Positions 28,790 to 38,276 of a DNA stretch of 64,000 nt are shown piece by piece. The stretch is from assembly GCF_007744515.1 (NCBI RefSeq), contig NZ_CP036268.1, positions 3,740,088-3,804,087 on the forward strand, in the 5' to 3' direction. The notes under the pieces are model-generated. The model was not told the origin of the DNA. It saw only the letters and a program-made list of their open reading frames with translations, and did no database searches. The DNA comes from Stratiformator vulcanicus (lineage in GTDB: Bacteria; Planctomycetota; Planctomycetia; Planctomycetales; Planctomycetaceae). Made by a program: the position numbers and the translations under genes. Numbering within the stretch: position 1 is the stretch's first letter; the number at the start of each line of letters is the position of its first letter.

Positions 28790-28984
28790 TCAATTCACGT
28801 CCTGCCAGGCGTCGAACGCGAGGTAGCCGAGAATTCCGGCTCCGACCAGGAACAGGATGTCCATGAGCATCTGCCCGGAGAAGGGGATGCCGAGAACGAG
28901 GTCGAGCAGGCTGAGCAGGGCAACGAATCCCGCCACGGCCCAACCGAAGATCGCAGCTCGTTTTGTCAGTTTGACTTGGGACAT
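28790..28984 (-). CDS. Small two-helix membrane protein
   Basis: From ATG 28984 the 64-residue protein has two predicted transmembrane helices (AIFGWAVAGFVALLSLLDLV and MDILFLVGAGILGYLAF) and a short charged C-terminus. The upstream open frame runs through the purine-rich tandem repeat and is not likely to be translated. Family not recognised. Confidence 0.6.
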   Translation of the reverse strand: MSQVKLTKRAAIFGWAVAGFVALLSLLDLVLGIPFSGQMLMDILFLVGAGILGYLAFDAWQDVN

Positions 28985-28992
28985 ACTTGAAG

Positions 28993-29020
28993 AGCAGGGA
29001 GCGAGGAGCAGGGAGCGAGG
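28993..29020. repeat. Purine-rich 14-bp tandem repeat, two units
   Basis: AGCAGGGAGCGAGG occurs twice head to tail. A 21-base stretch of it (28992-29012) reappears as a perfect inverted copy at 29161-29181, so the two bracket about 150 intergenic bases between the small membrane protein and the VOC gene. Confidence 0.8.
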
Positions 29021-29160
29021 AGTCACCGCGGACGCCTTAACTCGTTGATTTCTCTTCGGCAAGCATAGCTTCTCGTCACTATCATCCGCCAGCTACGGAT
29101 GACTCCTGATAGCCGCATTTTCAATTCGGCCTTGGCCAAGCCGCACATCCTGACCCCATA

Positions 29161-29181
29161 CCTGCTCCTCGCTCCCTGCTC
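29161..29181. repeat. Inverted copy of the 14-bp purine-rich repeat
   Basis: CCTGCTCCTCGCTCCCTGCT and one further base are the exact reverse complement of 28992-29012. It sits 3 bases from the end of the VOC gene, whose stop is at 29184. Confidence 0.8.
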
Positions 29182-29183
29182 GA

Positions 29184-29573
29184 TTATCCCGAGCACAACT
29201 CCACCACGTGCCCGTCGGGGTCGGTGACGAAGACCTGACAGGCTCCGTCAGGCCGGAGTTTGGGGGGATCGAGAAACGGGACGCCGGCGGCTTCGAGTTC
29301 GGACGCCGCCTCTCGGGCATCGGGGACGCTGAAGGCAAGATGAGTGCAGCGGCTGTTCTTGTTGCGGCCATCTTCATTCACACCGGCGGGTCCAGATCGT
29401 TCTGACTCCAAGATCAGGTGGATCAGCGTTTCCCCGGCACGAAACCAGCTTCCGGCAAAATCAAAGTTGGGGCGTGGGACGACCTCCATCCCGAGCGTAT
29501 CGACATAAAACTGCCGACTCGCTTCCAGGTCTTTCACCACGAGGGTGACGTGATCGATTTGCTGCACTCGCAT
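29184..29573 (-). CDS. VOC (glyoxalase/bleomycin resistance) family protein
   Basis: From ATG 29573 this 129-residue protein is a single vicinal-oxygen-chelate unit pair: VQQIDHVTLVVKDLEASRQFY with the first metal His, LIHLILE, a second His in RCTHLAFSV and the closing Glu in DPDGHVVELCSG. Such proteins bind a metal and act as lyases, dioxygenases or resistance factors. The substrate is not inferable. The open frame further upstream is Arg-rich and not homologous. Confidence 0.88.
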   Translation of the reverse strand: MRVQQIDHVTLVVKDLEASRQFYVDTLGMEVVPRPNFDFAGSWFRAGETLIHLILESERSGPAGVNEDGRNKNSRCTHLAFSVPDAREAASELEAAGVPFLDPPKLRPDGACQVFVTDPDGHVVELCSG

Positions 29574-29678
29574 GTTTCTATCCGTTGAGCCACCGCCGCC
29601 ATGGCGCGCACTCGAAAGGTGATTTTCAGTTCGCCGCGGGGCGCTCCCTGCCTGTCGCGGCTGAACACGAGGTCGCAT

Positions 29679-31160
29679 TCACTCTTTCGACGCCCCGTGA
29701 TTCTCCAACCATGTCCCGTATGAGTGCCGGTGGCTGCCGACGTATTCGTAGGTGTCGAATATCCAGCCGCGGCCGAGCATCCGGGGGTCGCCTTCGTCAC
29801 GAAGCATCTCTTCCATTCGGCTGCCCAGCTTCGCTTTCGTATTGGCCAATTCGGCCTTTTCGGTCAGATTGTCTACGCACCGCGGGTCTTGGTTGATGTC
29901 GTACAACTCCTCCGCCGGACGTTTGCCGAAGGAAAGTTGATAGTATTTATTGTAGTTGCGGATCAGCGATTGCATCGTCGGTGACCAATCGCAATTCGGG
30001 TAATTCGTTTCGGGATTACAGGCCGGCCAGCGATCGGGTTCGTAGTTGCGGAGGTAGAGGTAGTCCCGCGTGCGAATGCCCCGCGTCGGATACCCCCAGT
30101 CGTGAGGCCGACCGAGGTCGTGCCGTTCCTTGCCGACGAGCATCACGTCGCGTGACTCGTCGATCCAGCCCGACTTTTTACTCTCCAGAATATCGACGAA
30201 ACTTCGCCCGGTGACGGTTTCGGGAACCTCAACCCCTGCCAATTCGAGGTAGGTCGGCATGAAGTCGCGGACGTTGATGAAGTCTTCGACGACACGGCCG
30301 CCGGTAACTTTGTCTTTCCACATCACGGCGAGCGGCAGGCGGTAGCCATCTTCGTAAATCTGCCCTTTCACCCGCGGGAAGGGGCAACCGTGATCGCTCG
30401 TGACCACGATCAGCGTGTTCTCCATTTCTCCGGAACGTTCGAGGATGCCGAGCGCGTCGCCCAGAACGGAGTCGAACCACTCGACTTCGATCGCGTAGTC
30501 GAGAAAGTCGCTGCGGATGACGCTGCTGTCGGGGAAATAAGGCGGAATCACAACATCCTTTGGATTTCTGCCCGATCGGCGTCCCGCCCCCTCTTCATAA
30601 CTGCGATGCGGCTCGTAGGTGCCCAACCAGAAGCAGAAGGGCTGCCCGCCCTCACGTTCTTCAAGAAATGTCGCGAAGTTAGCCGCGTAGTCGATCCGAC
30701 TCATCTCCTCATGCGGCGGAGAGAGTTTTTGCCTCTGATAGGGCTTTCCGGCGGGCGTCGTCTCGAACCCGATCGCTTTGCCCGGTCCCCAGCCCTTGCC
30801 GGTGTATCCGACGTGATAGCCGGCCTCGGTCAATATCTCGGTGTAAACGGACCACTTCTTTTCGAACTTGCCGAAGTGATTGCAGGCTTCCTCCAACTGC
30901 CAGGTGTTCCGCCCCGTCAGGATCGATGCCCGACAGGGCGAGCATTTGGGGTTCGAGGTGTAGCAGTGTTCGAACCGAACACCCTCATTGGCGACGCGGT
31001 CGAAATGGGGTGTCTTCACCCAGTCGCAGCCGTAGACTCCCGCGTGCTCCCGCGACCAATCGTCGGCGATCATAAAGAAGATGTTTGGCCGCTCGGCAGC
31101 GATCGCAGGCGAGGCCAAAGACAGCCCGAACAATAGCAGCGAACAGAGCCGGAGCGTCAT
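29679..31160 (-). CDS. Secreted sulfatase (alkaline-phosphatase superfamily)
   Basis: The 493-residue protein has a signal peptide (LCSLLLFGLSLASPAIA) and a sulfatase domain: NIFFMIADDWSREHAGVYG with metal-binding aspartates, the formylglycine site NPKCSPCRASILTGR, GYTGKGWGP, and VTSDHGCPF near the middle. The active Cys in CSPCR must be converted to formylglycine by a maturase not in this window; Cys instead of Ser at the third position of the CxPSR motif is tolerated by radical SAM maturases. Sequence style is that of the heparan N-sulfatase-like group. It probably removes sulfate from polysaccharides in the periplasm. Confidence 0.93.
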   Translation of the reverse strand: MTLRLCSLLLFGLSLASPAIAAERPNIFFMIADDWSREHAGVYGCDWVKTPHFDRVANEGVRFEHCYTSNPKCSPCRASILTGRNTWQLEEACNHFGKFEKKWSVYTEILTEAGYHVGYTGKGWGPGKAIGFETTPAGKPYQRQKLSPPHEEMSRIDYAANFATFLEEREGGQPFCFWLGTYEPHRSYEEGAGRRSGRNPKDVVIPPYFPDSSVIRSDFLDYAIEVEWFDSVLGDALGILERSGEMENTLIVVTSDHGCPFPRVKGQIYEDGYRLPLAVMWKDKVTGGRVVEDFINVRDFMPTYLELAGVEVPETVTGRSFVDILESKKSGWIDESRDVMLVGKERHDLGRPHDWGYPTRGIRTRDYLYLRNYEPDRWPACNPETNYPNCDWSPTMQSLIRNYNKYYQLSFGKRPAEELYDINQDPRCVDNLTEKAELANTKAKLGSRMEEMLRDEGDPRMLGRGWIFDTYEYVGSHRHSYGTWLENHGASKE

Positions 31161-31285
31161 AACAAGTTGGTGTTCGTAGACTCGGAAACACTCGGATCAA
31201 TACATACCGAGCAGTCAGTTGCCCGAGAGCCTGTTCGATAAACCCGGCCAAAACAAGTCCGCGAAGTGTGGCCCAAGCTTTGCGA

Positions 31286-31504
31286 TCAAAGTGTGGCGAG
31301 GATCAGCAGTAGGAGTGGAGCCAGCAGCGTCATCACGGCGACGATGAGGAAACAGTAAACGAACACCACCAGACCCGGCGGCGGTTCCTTCTTCGCTCGC
31401 AGATCGAGCCACATAATCCAAGCGACGACCGACAATCCGAAGCCCGGCGTGGCGGCAAAAGCGATCGCCGCAGCAGCAAACCAATGGTCTTGATCACCGA
31501 GCAT
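31286..31504 (-). CDS. Small membrane protein B of a pair
   Basis: A 72-residue protein with two transmembrane stretches (HWFAAAAIAFAATPGFGLSV and GLVVFVYCFLIVAVMTLLAP) joined by a charged loop (LDLRAKKEPPP). ATG 31504 begins 8 bases after the stop of the upstream gene, so the two are read as one unit. No family recognised. Confidence 0.55.
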   Translation of the reverse strand: MLGDQDHWFAAAAIAFAATPGFGLSVVAWIMWLDLRAKKEPPPGLVVFVYCFLIVAVMTLLAPLLLLILATL

Positions 31505-31512
31505 CACGAAAC

Positions 31513-31725
31513 TCACGGCTTCAGCCAGAACCACAGGAAGACCGCCACGGGGACCGGTCCGGTCACGACCCACGCGACGGCGGCCAATCCGTACAGTTCC
31601 AATAGCCCCGCCTGCCGCGACGCCCGATTACGGACCTCATTCGTCATAAAGACAAGGAGCCCCGCGATGAACGTCGCCGGCAGGAGCCCGATGGCGATGA
31701 TCAGGATGACGGTCGCGTTGATCAT
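31513..31725 (-). CDS. Small membrane protein A of a pair
   Basis: A 70-residue protein with two predicted membrane helices (ATVILIIAIGLLPATFIAGL and GLAAVAWVVTGPVPVAVFLW) and a basic loop between them (NEVRNRASRQ). It directly precedes small membrane protein B. No family recognised; the two may form a hetero-oligomer. Confidence 0.55.
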   Translation of the reverse strand: MINATVILIIAIGLLPATFIAGLLVFMTNEVRNRASRQAGLLELYGLAAVAWVVTGPVPVAVFLWFWLKP

Positions 31726-31757
31726 TCTAATTGCAATCCGGGGAAGGGGACTCCCGA

Positions 31758-31916
31758 TTAACCGCCGCCGAGGCCGATGATCTGGTCGCCATCAAAATAA
31801 TAGGTCTTCCGCGCCGGAACGTCGGCCCCGCCCGCGGTCTCCCACTTCAGGCCGGTGTCGTCGAAGAGGAAACCAGTGTCGATAAGATCACCCCGCGGGA
31901 GATTATGGGCACTCGA
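31758..31916 (-). pseudogene. Possible 3' remnant of a lost gene
   Basis: On the minus strand a 52-codon frame without a convincing start, bounded upstream by a TGA at 31917-31919, ends in a protein-like segment: GDLIDTGFLFDDTGLKWE, then KTYYFDGDQIIGLGGG and a TAA stop. The codon use is that of a real gene, but there is no ribosome-binding site or ATG, so it looks like the C-terminus left after deletion of the rest. It could also be a small gene with an atypical start. Confidence 0.4.
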
Positions 31917-32009
31917 TCAGAACTCTTGAGTATTCAGCGCGCTGACGTAGGTTCTGGCGCCCTATCGCGAATTGCTTCTCACCCAGAGTGAAATGCGACC
32001 GCAGCGGCG

Positions 32010-32432
32010 TCAACCGCCGCGCGGGCGGAACGGATAGAACCAGACACCGTACGGCAGGAAGCGGACCTTCAACGGCTCGTCGAGCGACACCGGATCAGCC
32101 ACTTCCCAGGCATACTTCCCAGCCAACAAGGTCGGCGAGACACAGGCCGCCGGCGCATCCTCGACCGCAGCGGGTCGGCAACCGACCAAGCGTACCGTCC
32201 CCACAATTCGCCCGAGGGTCAGTGCGGAGACATCGATCCGTCGGGTCCGGGCAGCCTCCTTGGCGGCGGGAATCGTCGCAATCTTCTGCGCGGCGTAGAT
32301 ATAAATCAGCCCACGCATCCGCGTCGGTTGCGACCGAATCTCCAACGATTTCTCGCCCCGGACGAGCAGCTCCGCCCAAGGTTGCCGAACCCCGAGCGCG
32401 GGAACAGTCGGGTCCGGAGAATGACTCGGCAC
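32010..32432 (-). CDS. ASCH-domain protein
   Basis: The 140-residue protein begins its fold with ALGVRQPWAELLVRGEKSLEIRS, the signature of ASCH domains (PUA-like, RNA- or modified-nucleotide-binding). RGLIYIYAAQKI and GRIVGTVRLVGC follow, and YAWEVADPVSL closes the barrel. Some ASCH proteins hydrolyse acetylated cytidine; here the target is unknown. Start is GTG 32432. Confidence 0.85.
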   Translation of the reverse strand: MPSHSPDPTVPALGVRQPWAELLVRGEKSLEIRSQPTRMRGLIYIYAAQKIATIPAAKEAARTRRIDVSALTLGRIVGTVRLVGCRPAAVEDAPAACVSPTLLAGKYAWEVADPVSLDEPLKVRFLPYGVWFYPFRPRGG

Positions 32433-32552
32433 GATGACAGTTGCCTCAATATTGATGGACCGGCCGGTAGCGAAAAATTGATCTCGCTACCTGAATCCTA
32501 CCGGCTGTGACCGACGCGACGATACTCCGCGAACGGGCCGACAATTGGCGCG

Positions 32553-34376
32553 TTGGTCGACACGTTGACCCGGCGAAAATCAGACGGTTACACTGTCGAG
32601 TCGGCGTCCGTCGCTTTGCTGGAGCGCGGCGGACGCGATGAATCGGCTCTGCCGTCATTGTGGAACCTCGTTGTGCCGTATCTGGTTGTTGATCAGGGGG
32701 CGACCCCGGGACATATCTTCGAACTCGATCGTGAGACGACGATCATTGGTCGTCATCCGACTTGCGATATCGTCGTTGAGAATGCCGCCGTCAGTCGGCA
32801 GCACGCCGCCGTCGCCGAAACGCACGGCGAATTTCATGTCGAGGACCTTCGCAGCCGGAATAAGACGTTCGTCAACGGCTGCCTGCTCGAAGGCACAGCG
32901 GCCCTCGAAGACAATGATCTGATTCAGATCTCCGACCACCTGTTCCGCTACCGCGTGGCGAAGCCGGCGACGGGCGACGCGGCTGACACGGACCCGAATC
33001 TCAATGCTCGCGGGCAGATCTTCTCGCTCGACGAAGACACCCTCGACGAAGGTCCGACACATTTCGAATCGTCTTCGGTCCTCGGCACGCTCAATCTGAG
33101 CGATCCGCAGGCCGTCAGGCGTGCCGATCCAGAGCAGAAACTGCAAGCCGTCCTCGACATCGGACGGTCGCTCGGCAATTCCCTCGACCTCAGCGAATTA
33201 TTGGCGTCGGCACTCGATTGCCTCTTCCGCGTCTTCCCGGAGGCCGATCACGGATTCGTTCTGCTGACGGAGACCGATCAGCACAAAATTCGTGTCCATG
33301 CCGCGAAATCACGCGACGGCAGCGAAGCCGATCCGCGTGAGCACGTCAGCATGACCGTTGTGAAGCGAACATTGTCGACCGGTGACGCGGTCCTCAGCGC
33401 CGACGTGGCCGACGACACGCGGTTTCAAAAGAGCGAGAGCATCGGCGAGTTGCAGTTGCGATCGATCCTCTGTGTGCCGTTGACCGATCCGAACGGATCG
33501 ACGTTCGGCGTCGTCCAACTCGATACCTCTCAGATCGAACGGCAATTCGGGTCCGAAGACCTCGACACACTCGCCTCGGTCGCCTCGCAGATCGGATTGG
33601 CCGTCCAGAACGCGCGGCTGCACAAAGAAATGCTCACGCAGCGTGACATGCAGCGCGACCTTGAGTTCGCAATGCAGGTGCAGCTCGGCTTCCTGCCGAG
33701 CACGCGGCCGAACACGGACGGCTATGAATTTTATGACTATTATGAAGCCGCGAAGCGGGTCGGCGGCGACTACTTCGATTACATCCTTCTGCCGGGAAAC
33801 CGCATCGCCGTCACGATCGGCGATGTAGCCGGCAAGGGAATGCCCGCGGCCTTATTAATGGCCCGGTTGTTCTCATCGGCCCGGTACCACCTGTTGACGA
33901 AGCCAACGGTCGAGAGCGCGCTGACCGAGTTGAATCAGGAAATCGCGGCCAGCCGTTTAGGGCATCGCTTCATCACGTGTCTGTTCGCAATTGTTGACCA
34001 AACCGCAAATACGATTACAGTCGCCAGCGCCGGGCATCCTGGAAGTCTGATCCGCAGCACCGGCGGCCAAGTCGAAAGTTTTCCTGTGAAATCTCGCGGC
34101 TTGCCGATCGGCATTTCTTTGGATCAAACATTCGAGTCGGTCACTCGACCGCTCGACGTCGGCGACACCTTCGTCATCTTTACCGACGGCATTACCGAAG
34201 CGATGGATCCCGAGAACGACCTGTATGGAACCGACCGCCTCTCCGCCTACATATCGAGCGGTCCGGAGTCGATTGCCGACCTGATCGAAGGAATCGTCCA
34301 GGACGTCGACAAGTTCGCCAAAGGGCAGGGCCAGCGCGACGATATGTGCCTGGTCGGATTTCGAAGAATTCAATAA
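32553..34376 (+). CDS. FHA-GAF-SpoIIE protein phosphatase
   Basis: Three domains can be read in the 607-residue product. An FHA domain ([20 protein letters not shown], about 66-85) binds phosphothreonine peptides. A GAF domain (about 195-355, with [20 protein letters not shown]) senses a ligand. A C-terminal PP2C-type SpoIIE phosphatase has the metal aspartates in [35 protein letters not shown] and [11 protein letters not shown]. The combination points to a Ser/Thr phospho-signalling switch in the cytoplasm. The TTG at 32553 is uncertain; homology begins around residue 37 and a downstream TTG or GTG may be used. It converges with the flavoprotein gene, 17 bases apart. Confidence 0.9.
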   Translation: MVDTLTRRKSDGYTVESASVALLERGGRDESALPSLWNLVVPYLVVDQGATPGHIFELDRETTIIGRHPTCDIVVENAAVSRQHAAVAETHGEFHVEDLRSRNKTFVNGCLLEGTAALEDNDLIQISDHLFRYRVAKPATGDAADTDPNLNARGQIFSLDEDTLDEGPTHFESSSVLGTLNLSDPQAVRRADPEQKLQAVLDIGRSLGNSLDLSELLASALDCLFRVFPEADHGFVLLTETDQHKIRVHAAKSRDGSEADPREHVSMTVVKRTLSTGDAVLSADVADDTRFQKSESIGELQLRSILCVPLTDPNGSTFGVVQLDTSQIERQFGSEDLDTLASVASQIGLAVQNARLHKEMLTQRDMQRDLEFAMQVQLGFLPSTRPNTDGYEFYDYYEAAKRVGGDYFDYILLPGNRIAVTIGDVAGKGMPAALLMARLFSSARYHLLTKPTVESALTELNQEIAASRLGHRFITCLFAIVDQTANTITVASAGHPGSLIRSTGGQVESFPVKSRGLPIGISLDQTFESVTRPLDVGDTFVIFTDGITEAMDPENDLYGTDRLSAYISSGPESIADLIEGIVQDVDKFAKGQGQRDDMCLVGFRRIQ

Positions 34377-34393
34377 TGATCGCAGCCGCGTCA

Positions 34394-35920
34394 TCATTTC
34401 GAGCTGGTGAATTGAATCATCGCTTTGAGCAGCTTGGCAGTGAACGGCGTCAGTTTACTCTTTTGATATTGATCCCCTAATTTACGGACGGCTTCAGCGC
34501 GGGTCGGGTAGGGGTAGATCGTTGCCGCGAACTGACCGAGGCCGATCCCGGATGTCATTGCGAGACTGAATTGAGAAATCAATTCTCCGGCGTGCTCGCC
34601 GACGACCGTCGCTCCGACAATTTTGTCCGTTCCTTTTTTGACATGGACCTGGACAAACCCGGCGGTCTCTTCTTCAACAATGGCACGGTCGATATCGCTA
34701 AATTCCTGGCGAAACGTCCGAATCGCCGGGCCGTTCTCGACTGCTTCGCTTTCGGTCAGCCCGACATGAGCCAATTCCGGTGACGTATATGTGGCGTGCG
34801 GAATGGTTAGCGCAGAGGCTTTCCCCCGCCCCCAAAAGAAAGCATTTCTGATGACCGTGCGGGCGAGGAAGTCAGCGGCATGGGTAAATTTATATTTTGA
34901 TGCGACATCGCCGGCGGCATAGATTCGGGAGTTTGAGGTTTGCAATCGGTCACTAACCTGAATGCCCTGACGCTCGTCAAATTCGACACCCGCCGCATTA
35001 AGATTTAGATCGATATTCGGCACCCGGCCCACCGCAATCAATAGCCGGTCCGCCTGAATTGATTTCTCATCCCCGTTCGACTGATACCACACAATCGTTT
35101 CTCCGCCGCGCGACTCGACCCGTTGAACGGAGCTATTTAGTTTCAGGTCGACCCCGTCTTCAATCAAAGCATTTTGTACGACGGCGGCGGCCTCGGAACT
35201 CTCCCGCGCCAGCACATGTGCGGAGCGCTCAATTAGAGTCACGTCGCTACCAAATCGTGCGAAGCACTGCGCTAATTCACACCCAATAGGCCCGCCTCCC
35301 AAGACGACGAGCCGCCGTGGTAGTTCGGTCAACGAGAATACCGTTTCATTAGTGAGGTAGTCCGCATCCACCAAGCCGTCGATTGGTGGGGCCGCCGCGC
35401 GACCGCCGGTGGCGATGCATGCCTTGGAAAACTCGAGTCTGGTTCCCTCGACTTCCACAGCATCTTCGGCAACGAACTTCGCCTCGCCAAGGTAAACGTC
35501 GACTCCGAGCGATCGAAATCGCTCGGCCGAATCGTTGGGGCTGATATCGGCCCGCAACCGCCGCATCCGCTGCATCACCGCCGGAAAATCGACGATGAGT
35601 TCTTGCCCATTTGCGACAATACCGTCGACCGCTCGACGGCGCCGGGCGGCCGCGTGTGCTGCTGAAAGGAGCGCCTTGCTGGGAACACATCCGACGTTCA
35701 GGCAGTCGCCACCCAACAGCGATTTCTCGATGAGTGCGACTTTCGCGCCCAAGCCCGCGGCTCCCGCTGCGGTGACCAAGCCGGCCGTTCCGGCACCGAT
35801 GACGACCATGTTGTACCGGCCCTGCGGCGTGGGGTTTTCCCAAGTCTCCGGTCGGACGTTTGCCTGCAATCGAAGATTATGGTCGATCAATGGCTCCAAC
35901 GCCGTGATTCCAGATGTCAT
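34394..35920 (-). CDS. FAD-dependent disulfide oxidoreductase (MerA/Lpd-like) of the arsenosugar cluster
   Basis: The 508-residue flavoprotein has an N-terminal FAD motif (VVIGAGTAGLVTAAGAAG), the redox-active disulfide GGDCLNVGCVPSK (Cys73, Cys78), a second nucleotide-binding motif VVLGGGPIGCELAQCFARFG, RIYAAGDV and a C-terminal dimer domain. It lacks the N-terminal metal-binding domain and the C-terminal cysteine pair of mercuric reductase, so it is not a classical MerA. An unusual N-terminal extension LEPLIDHNLRLQANVRPETWENP precedes the FAD site. Its position beside two TVP38 genes, arsS and arsM suggests a redox step in arsenic handling; this is inference from context. Confidence 0.88.
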   Translation of the reverse strand: MTSGITALEPLIDHNLRLQANVRPETWENPTPQGRYNMVVIGAGTAGLVTAAGAAGLGAKVALIEKSLLGGDCLNVGCVPSKALLSAAHAAARRRRAVDGIVANGQELIVDFPAVMQRMRRLRADISPNDSAERFRSLGVDVYLGEAKFVAEDAVEVEGTRLEFSKACIATGGRAAAPPIDGLVDADYLTNETVFSLTELPRRLVVLGGGPIGCELAQCFARFGSDVTLIERSAHVLARESSEAAAVVQNALIEDGVDLKLNSSVQRVESRGGETIVWYQSNGDEKSIQADRLLIAVGRVPNIDLNLNAAGVEFDERQGIQVSDRLQTSNSRIYAAGDVASKYKFTHAADFLARTVIRNAFFWGRGKASALTIPHATYTSPELAHVGLTESEAVENGPAIRTFRQEFSDIDRAIVEEETAGFVQVHVKKGTDKIVGATVVGEHAGELISQFSLAMTSGIGLGQFAATIYPYPTRAEAVRKLGDQYQKSKLTPFTAKLLKAMIQFTSSK

Positions 35921-36111
35921 AAACTCGCTTTCACAGGCTTTGTTAATTGCACCGAATTATTCGATTGATAAAGTCGCTCTTCAATCGCGATTATAGATTA
36001 AATCGGGCGTTACTCGAACATCAGATCACCGGGCCATCGTCCGATAGTTCACAACACTGACTGTGTATAGCGACCGACCACTGTAAGTGAAGGCGAAAAA
36101 ACGTCTCAACG

Positions 36112-36963
36112 TCACTCTCTGTTAGCGTCTTTTCTCGTCGATTCATGCGACGCATCGGGTGCTTCCGAAGCACGTTTGGCAACGTCTGGGGCAAGTTTCT
36201 TAATTATAAACCGAGCGAATAGGGGAAACAGGCCGAGGGCCGCAAACGCGATTAAAGTCGGCCAGGTGAGCACACTCGAAATGCCCCGTTGGGCCAATAC
36301 TTCCAGCGTGGGAACCTGCGCCCCTGCCAGAATATAAACGACCGTCCCCGGCAGCATCCCTAACTGGCTGACCCACCAGAATGTCAAGACGCGGATCGGC
36401 GTCAAACCCATGACCGCATTGATCACAAAAAACGGGACCGCGGGGATTAATCTCAGCGTGAACAGGTAAAACGCACCTTCATCTCGAAACGCCCGATCGA
36501 AGCGCTCCGCATAGCGAGGAAAACGATCCCGTATCGTCTCACGCAATAAATATCGGCTGATTAGAAACGAGATGGTAGCCCCGGCCGTCGATGCGAAGCT
36601 GACCAGAATCACTGCCGTCACAACCCCAAGCCCGCCGGGCATGAGCCGGGCAAAGAGCCAGCCGTAAAGCAGTGTCACGGCCCCCGCGGCCGGCAGCGAC
36701 GCCGCGGTGATCACGACATAGGCGGCGAATGCAATCGCGATCATTGCCGCAAGATTTCGTCGACCGAAATCGAGAAACGTCGACTCATACCCCGCTAATG
36801 CCGAAAGTTTGAACAAGTCGCCGAACGCGAGGTAGAGTCCGCCAACTGTGACGGCCAGAACGGCAATAATGAGTACCCGCTTCCAGAGCGTTACGTTTGA
36901 ACGTTCTTTCGAAACATCTTCGGTATGGGATTGACTCCCTGCTTGATCATCGACCATCAACAT
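36112..36963 (-). CDS. TVP38/TMEM64 family membrane protein (first copy)
   Basis: The 283-residue protein has about six membrane segments and the SNARE-associated/DedA-like core: the FLISRYLLRETIRDRFPRYAERFDRAFRDEGAFYLFTLRLIPAVPF-type stretch (here summarised as ISRYLLRE...LRLIPAVPFF), followed by AVMGLTPIRVLTFWWVSQLGMLPGT. Family members act as lipid scramblases or transport-related proteins. The copy shares the arsenosugar cluster with a second, longer copy immediately upstream. ATG 36957 is an alternative start. Confidence 0.88.
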   Translation of the reverse strand: MLMVDDQAGSQSHTEDVSKERSNVTLWKRVLIIAVLAVTVGGLYLAFGDLFKLSALAGYESTFLDFGRRNLAAMIAIAFAAYVVITAASLPAAGAVTLLYGWLFARLMPGGLGVVTAVILVSFASTAGATISFLISRYLLRETIRDRFPRYAERFDRAFRDEGAFYLFTLRLIPAVPFFVINAVMGLTPIRVLTFWWVSQLGMLPGTVVYILAGAQVPTLEVLAQRGISSVLTWPTLIAFAALGLFPLFARFIIKKLAPDVAKRASEAPDASHESTRKDANRE

Positions 36964-37049
36964 CGCTCCGGAAGTGCTGGGCGACGTTCGTCCTGCCGCT
37001 TCAAATTAATAATAAGATCACCTCACGCATCTATGGCGAATTTAATAGT

Positions 37050-38198
37050 TCAGCGACGACGCCGTCGCCCTGATGCCCCGGCTCGAACTGACTTTCTCGA
37101 ACCGGGAGCATCGTCTTCGAGTTCGGAAATATCTTTCCGAGCATCGGCGATGGTCGGAGCCCCCGAGTCATCGGCCAGTTCTTTTAATTGACTGAATCCA
37201 CCACGAATTTCTTTATTGGTCAGCAATCGAATGACCAACGGCACCATCCCCACGACGGCAAGACTCCCCCACAAAGCAACGCTCTCGACTGATTCACCGG
37301 GACCATTAAGCAGCAATGTCTCCAGTGAGGTCAAATCGGCCCCCGCGCTGGCATAGATGAGATAGATCGGCAGCAGTCCCAACACGCTGACGAGCGTAAA
37401 TGTGATCGTGCGGATCGGACTCAGTCCGATCACGAGATTCGTAATCAGATACGGCATGCCGGGAATCAGCCGCAACGAAAACAGGACGAAGGCCGCCTCG
37501 GATCCGAAGATCGTGTCAATCGCTTTCACCCGCGACGGATTGACCCGCTTGACCATATCGCGGAGGAACCAATGCACGAACCAGTATTGCATCATCGCAC
37601 CGATCGCCTCGCCCGCGGCCGCACATAAGACCGCATAGATAACGCCGCTATCGTCATAAACCTGGTGAAATAAATACCCGTACGCTGCCACCAATGTGAG
37701 CCGAACCGGCAGACCGATCGCCGCCGCCATTAGTGAAAGGCCAAAGCAGATGCAAAGAAGTCGGAATCCGTCCGCGTGGCCGTAAGCGACGTAAGACGCT
37801 TCGCGTTCTCGCAACTCGGCCAGATCGGCGGCCCGCGCCTCACTGGCTTGCGTGATTTCAGAATTAATCCGTGTGACCTCGCCGCGAGCTTTTGCCTCGG
37901 CATCGGGGCTCAGTCGAGCGCGCTCTCGCGCCGCAGCCGCCTCCATCTGCTGTTGGAGGTCCGTGATCTTGGCATCGTGCGCGGGCAGCCGATCAGTGGG
38001 GAGCAGCGCCTGCCCGTTCCAGTAGATCAGCGCAACGCCCGCGTACAAAAGCAGCAAAATCACTGCTTGGATGAGCAGCGTCGTCGGCGAACTTACTTTC
38101 AGCGTCGGCGGTTTTTCTTTCACCGCACGGCGAACAGCGGCGCCGCGAGGGTTCGACCGCTGACGGCCGCCGTCCGACCGAGAACTTCCGTATGACAT
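37050..38198 (-). CDS. TVP38/TMEM64 family membrane protein (second copy, with coiled-coil insert)
   Basis: The 382-residue protein has the same TVP38 core as its neighbour (SLRLIPGMPYLITNLVIGLSPI and ISVLGLLPIYLIYASAGA-type segments) plus an N-terminal membrane helix (LLIQAVILLLLYAGVALIYW) and a charged coiled-coil of about 70 residues (ITDLQQQMEAAAARERARLS to ASEARAADLAELREREA). The extra coiled coil probably faces the periplasm. Two consecutive, non-identical copies suggest a heteromeric membrane complex. Confidence 0.88.
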   Translation of the reverse strand: MSYGSSRSDGGRQRSNPRGAAVRRAVKEKPPTLKVSSPTTLLIQAVILLLLYAGVALIYWNGQALLPTDRLPAHDAKITDLQQQMEAAAARERARLSPDAEAKARGEVTRINSEITQASEARAADLAELREREASYVAYGHADGFRLLCICFGLSLMAAAIGLPVRLTLVAAYGYLFHQVYDDSGVIYAVLCAAAGEAIGAMMQYWFVHWFLRDMVKRVNPSRVKAIDTIFGSEAAFVLFSLRLIPGMPYLITNLVIGLSPIRTITFTLVSVLGLLPIYLIYASAGADLTSLETLLLNGPGESVESVALWGSLAVVGMVPLVIRLLTNKEIRGGFSQLKELADDSGAPTIADARKDISELEDDAPGSRKSVRAGASGRRRRR

Positions 38199-38276
38199 CG
38201 ATCAGAAAACTCCGTGGCTGTGTCAGGACGACATCAATTGGATGGCCGCGATCGACCGGTCATGACGCACACGCGG

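Noticed and set aside
34394-35920. Mercuric reductase as the name of the flavoprotein
   Set aside because: The N-terminal metal-binding domain and the C-terminal cysteine pair needed for mercury handling are missing, and no mer genes are near.
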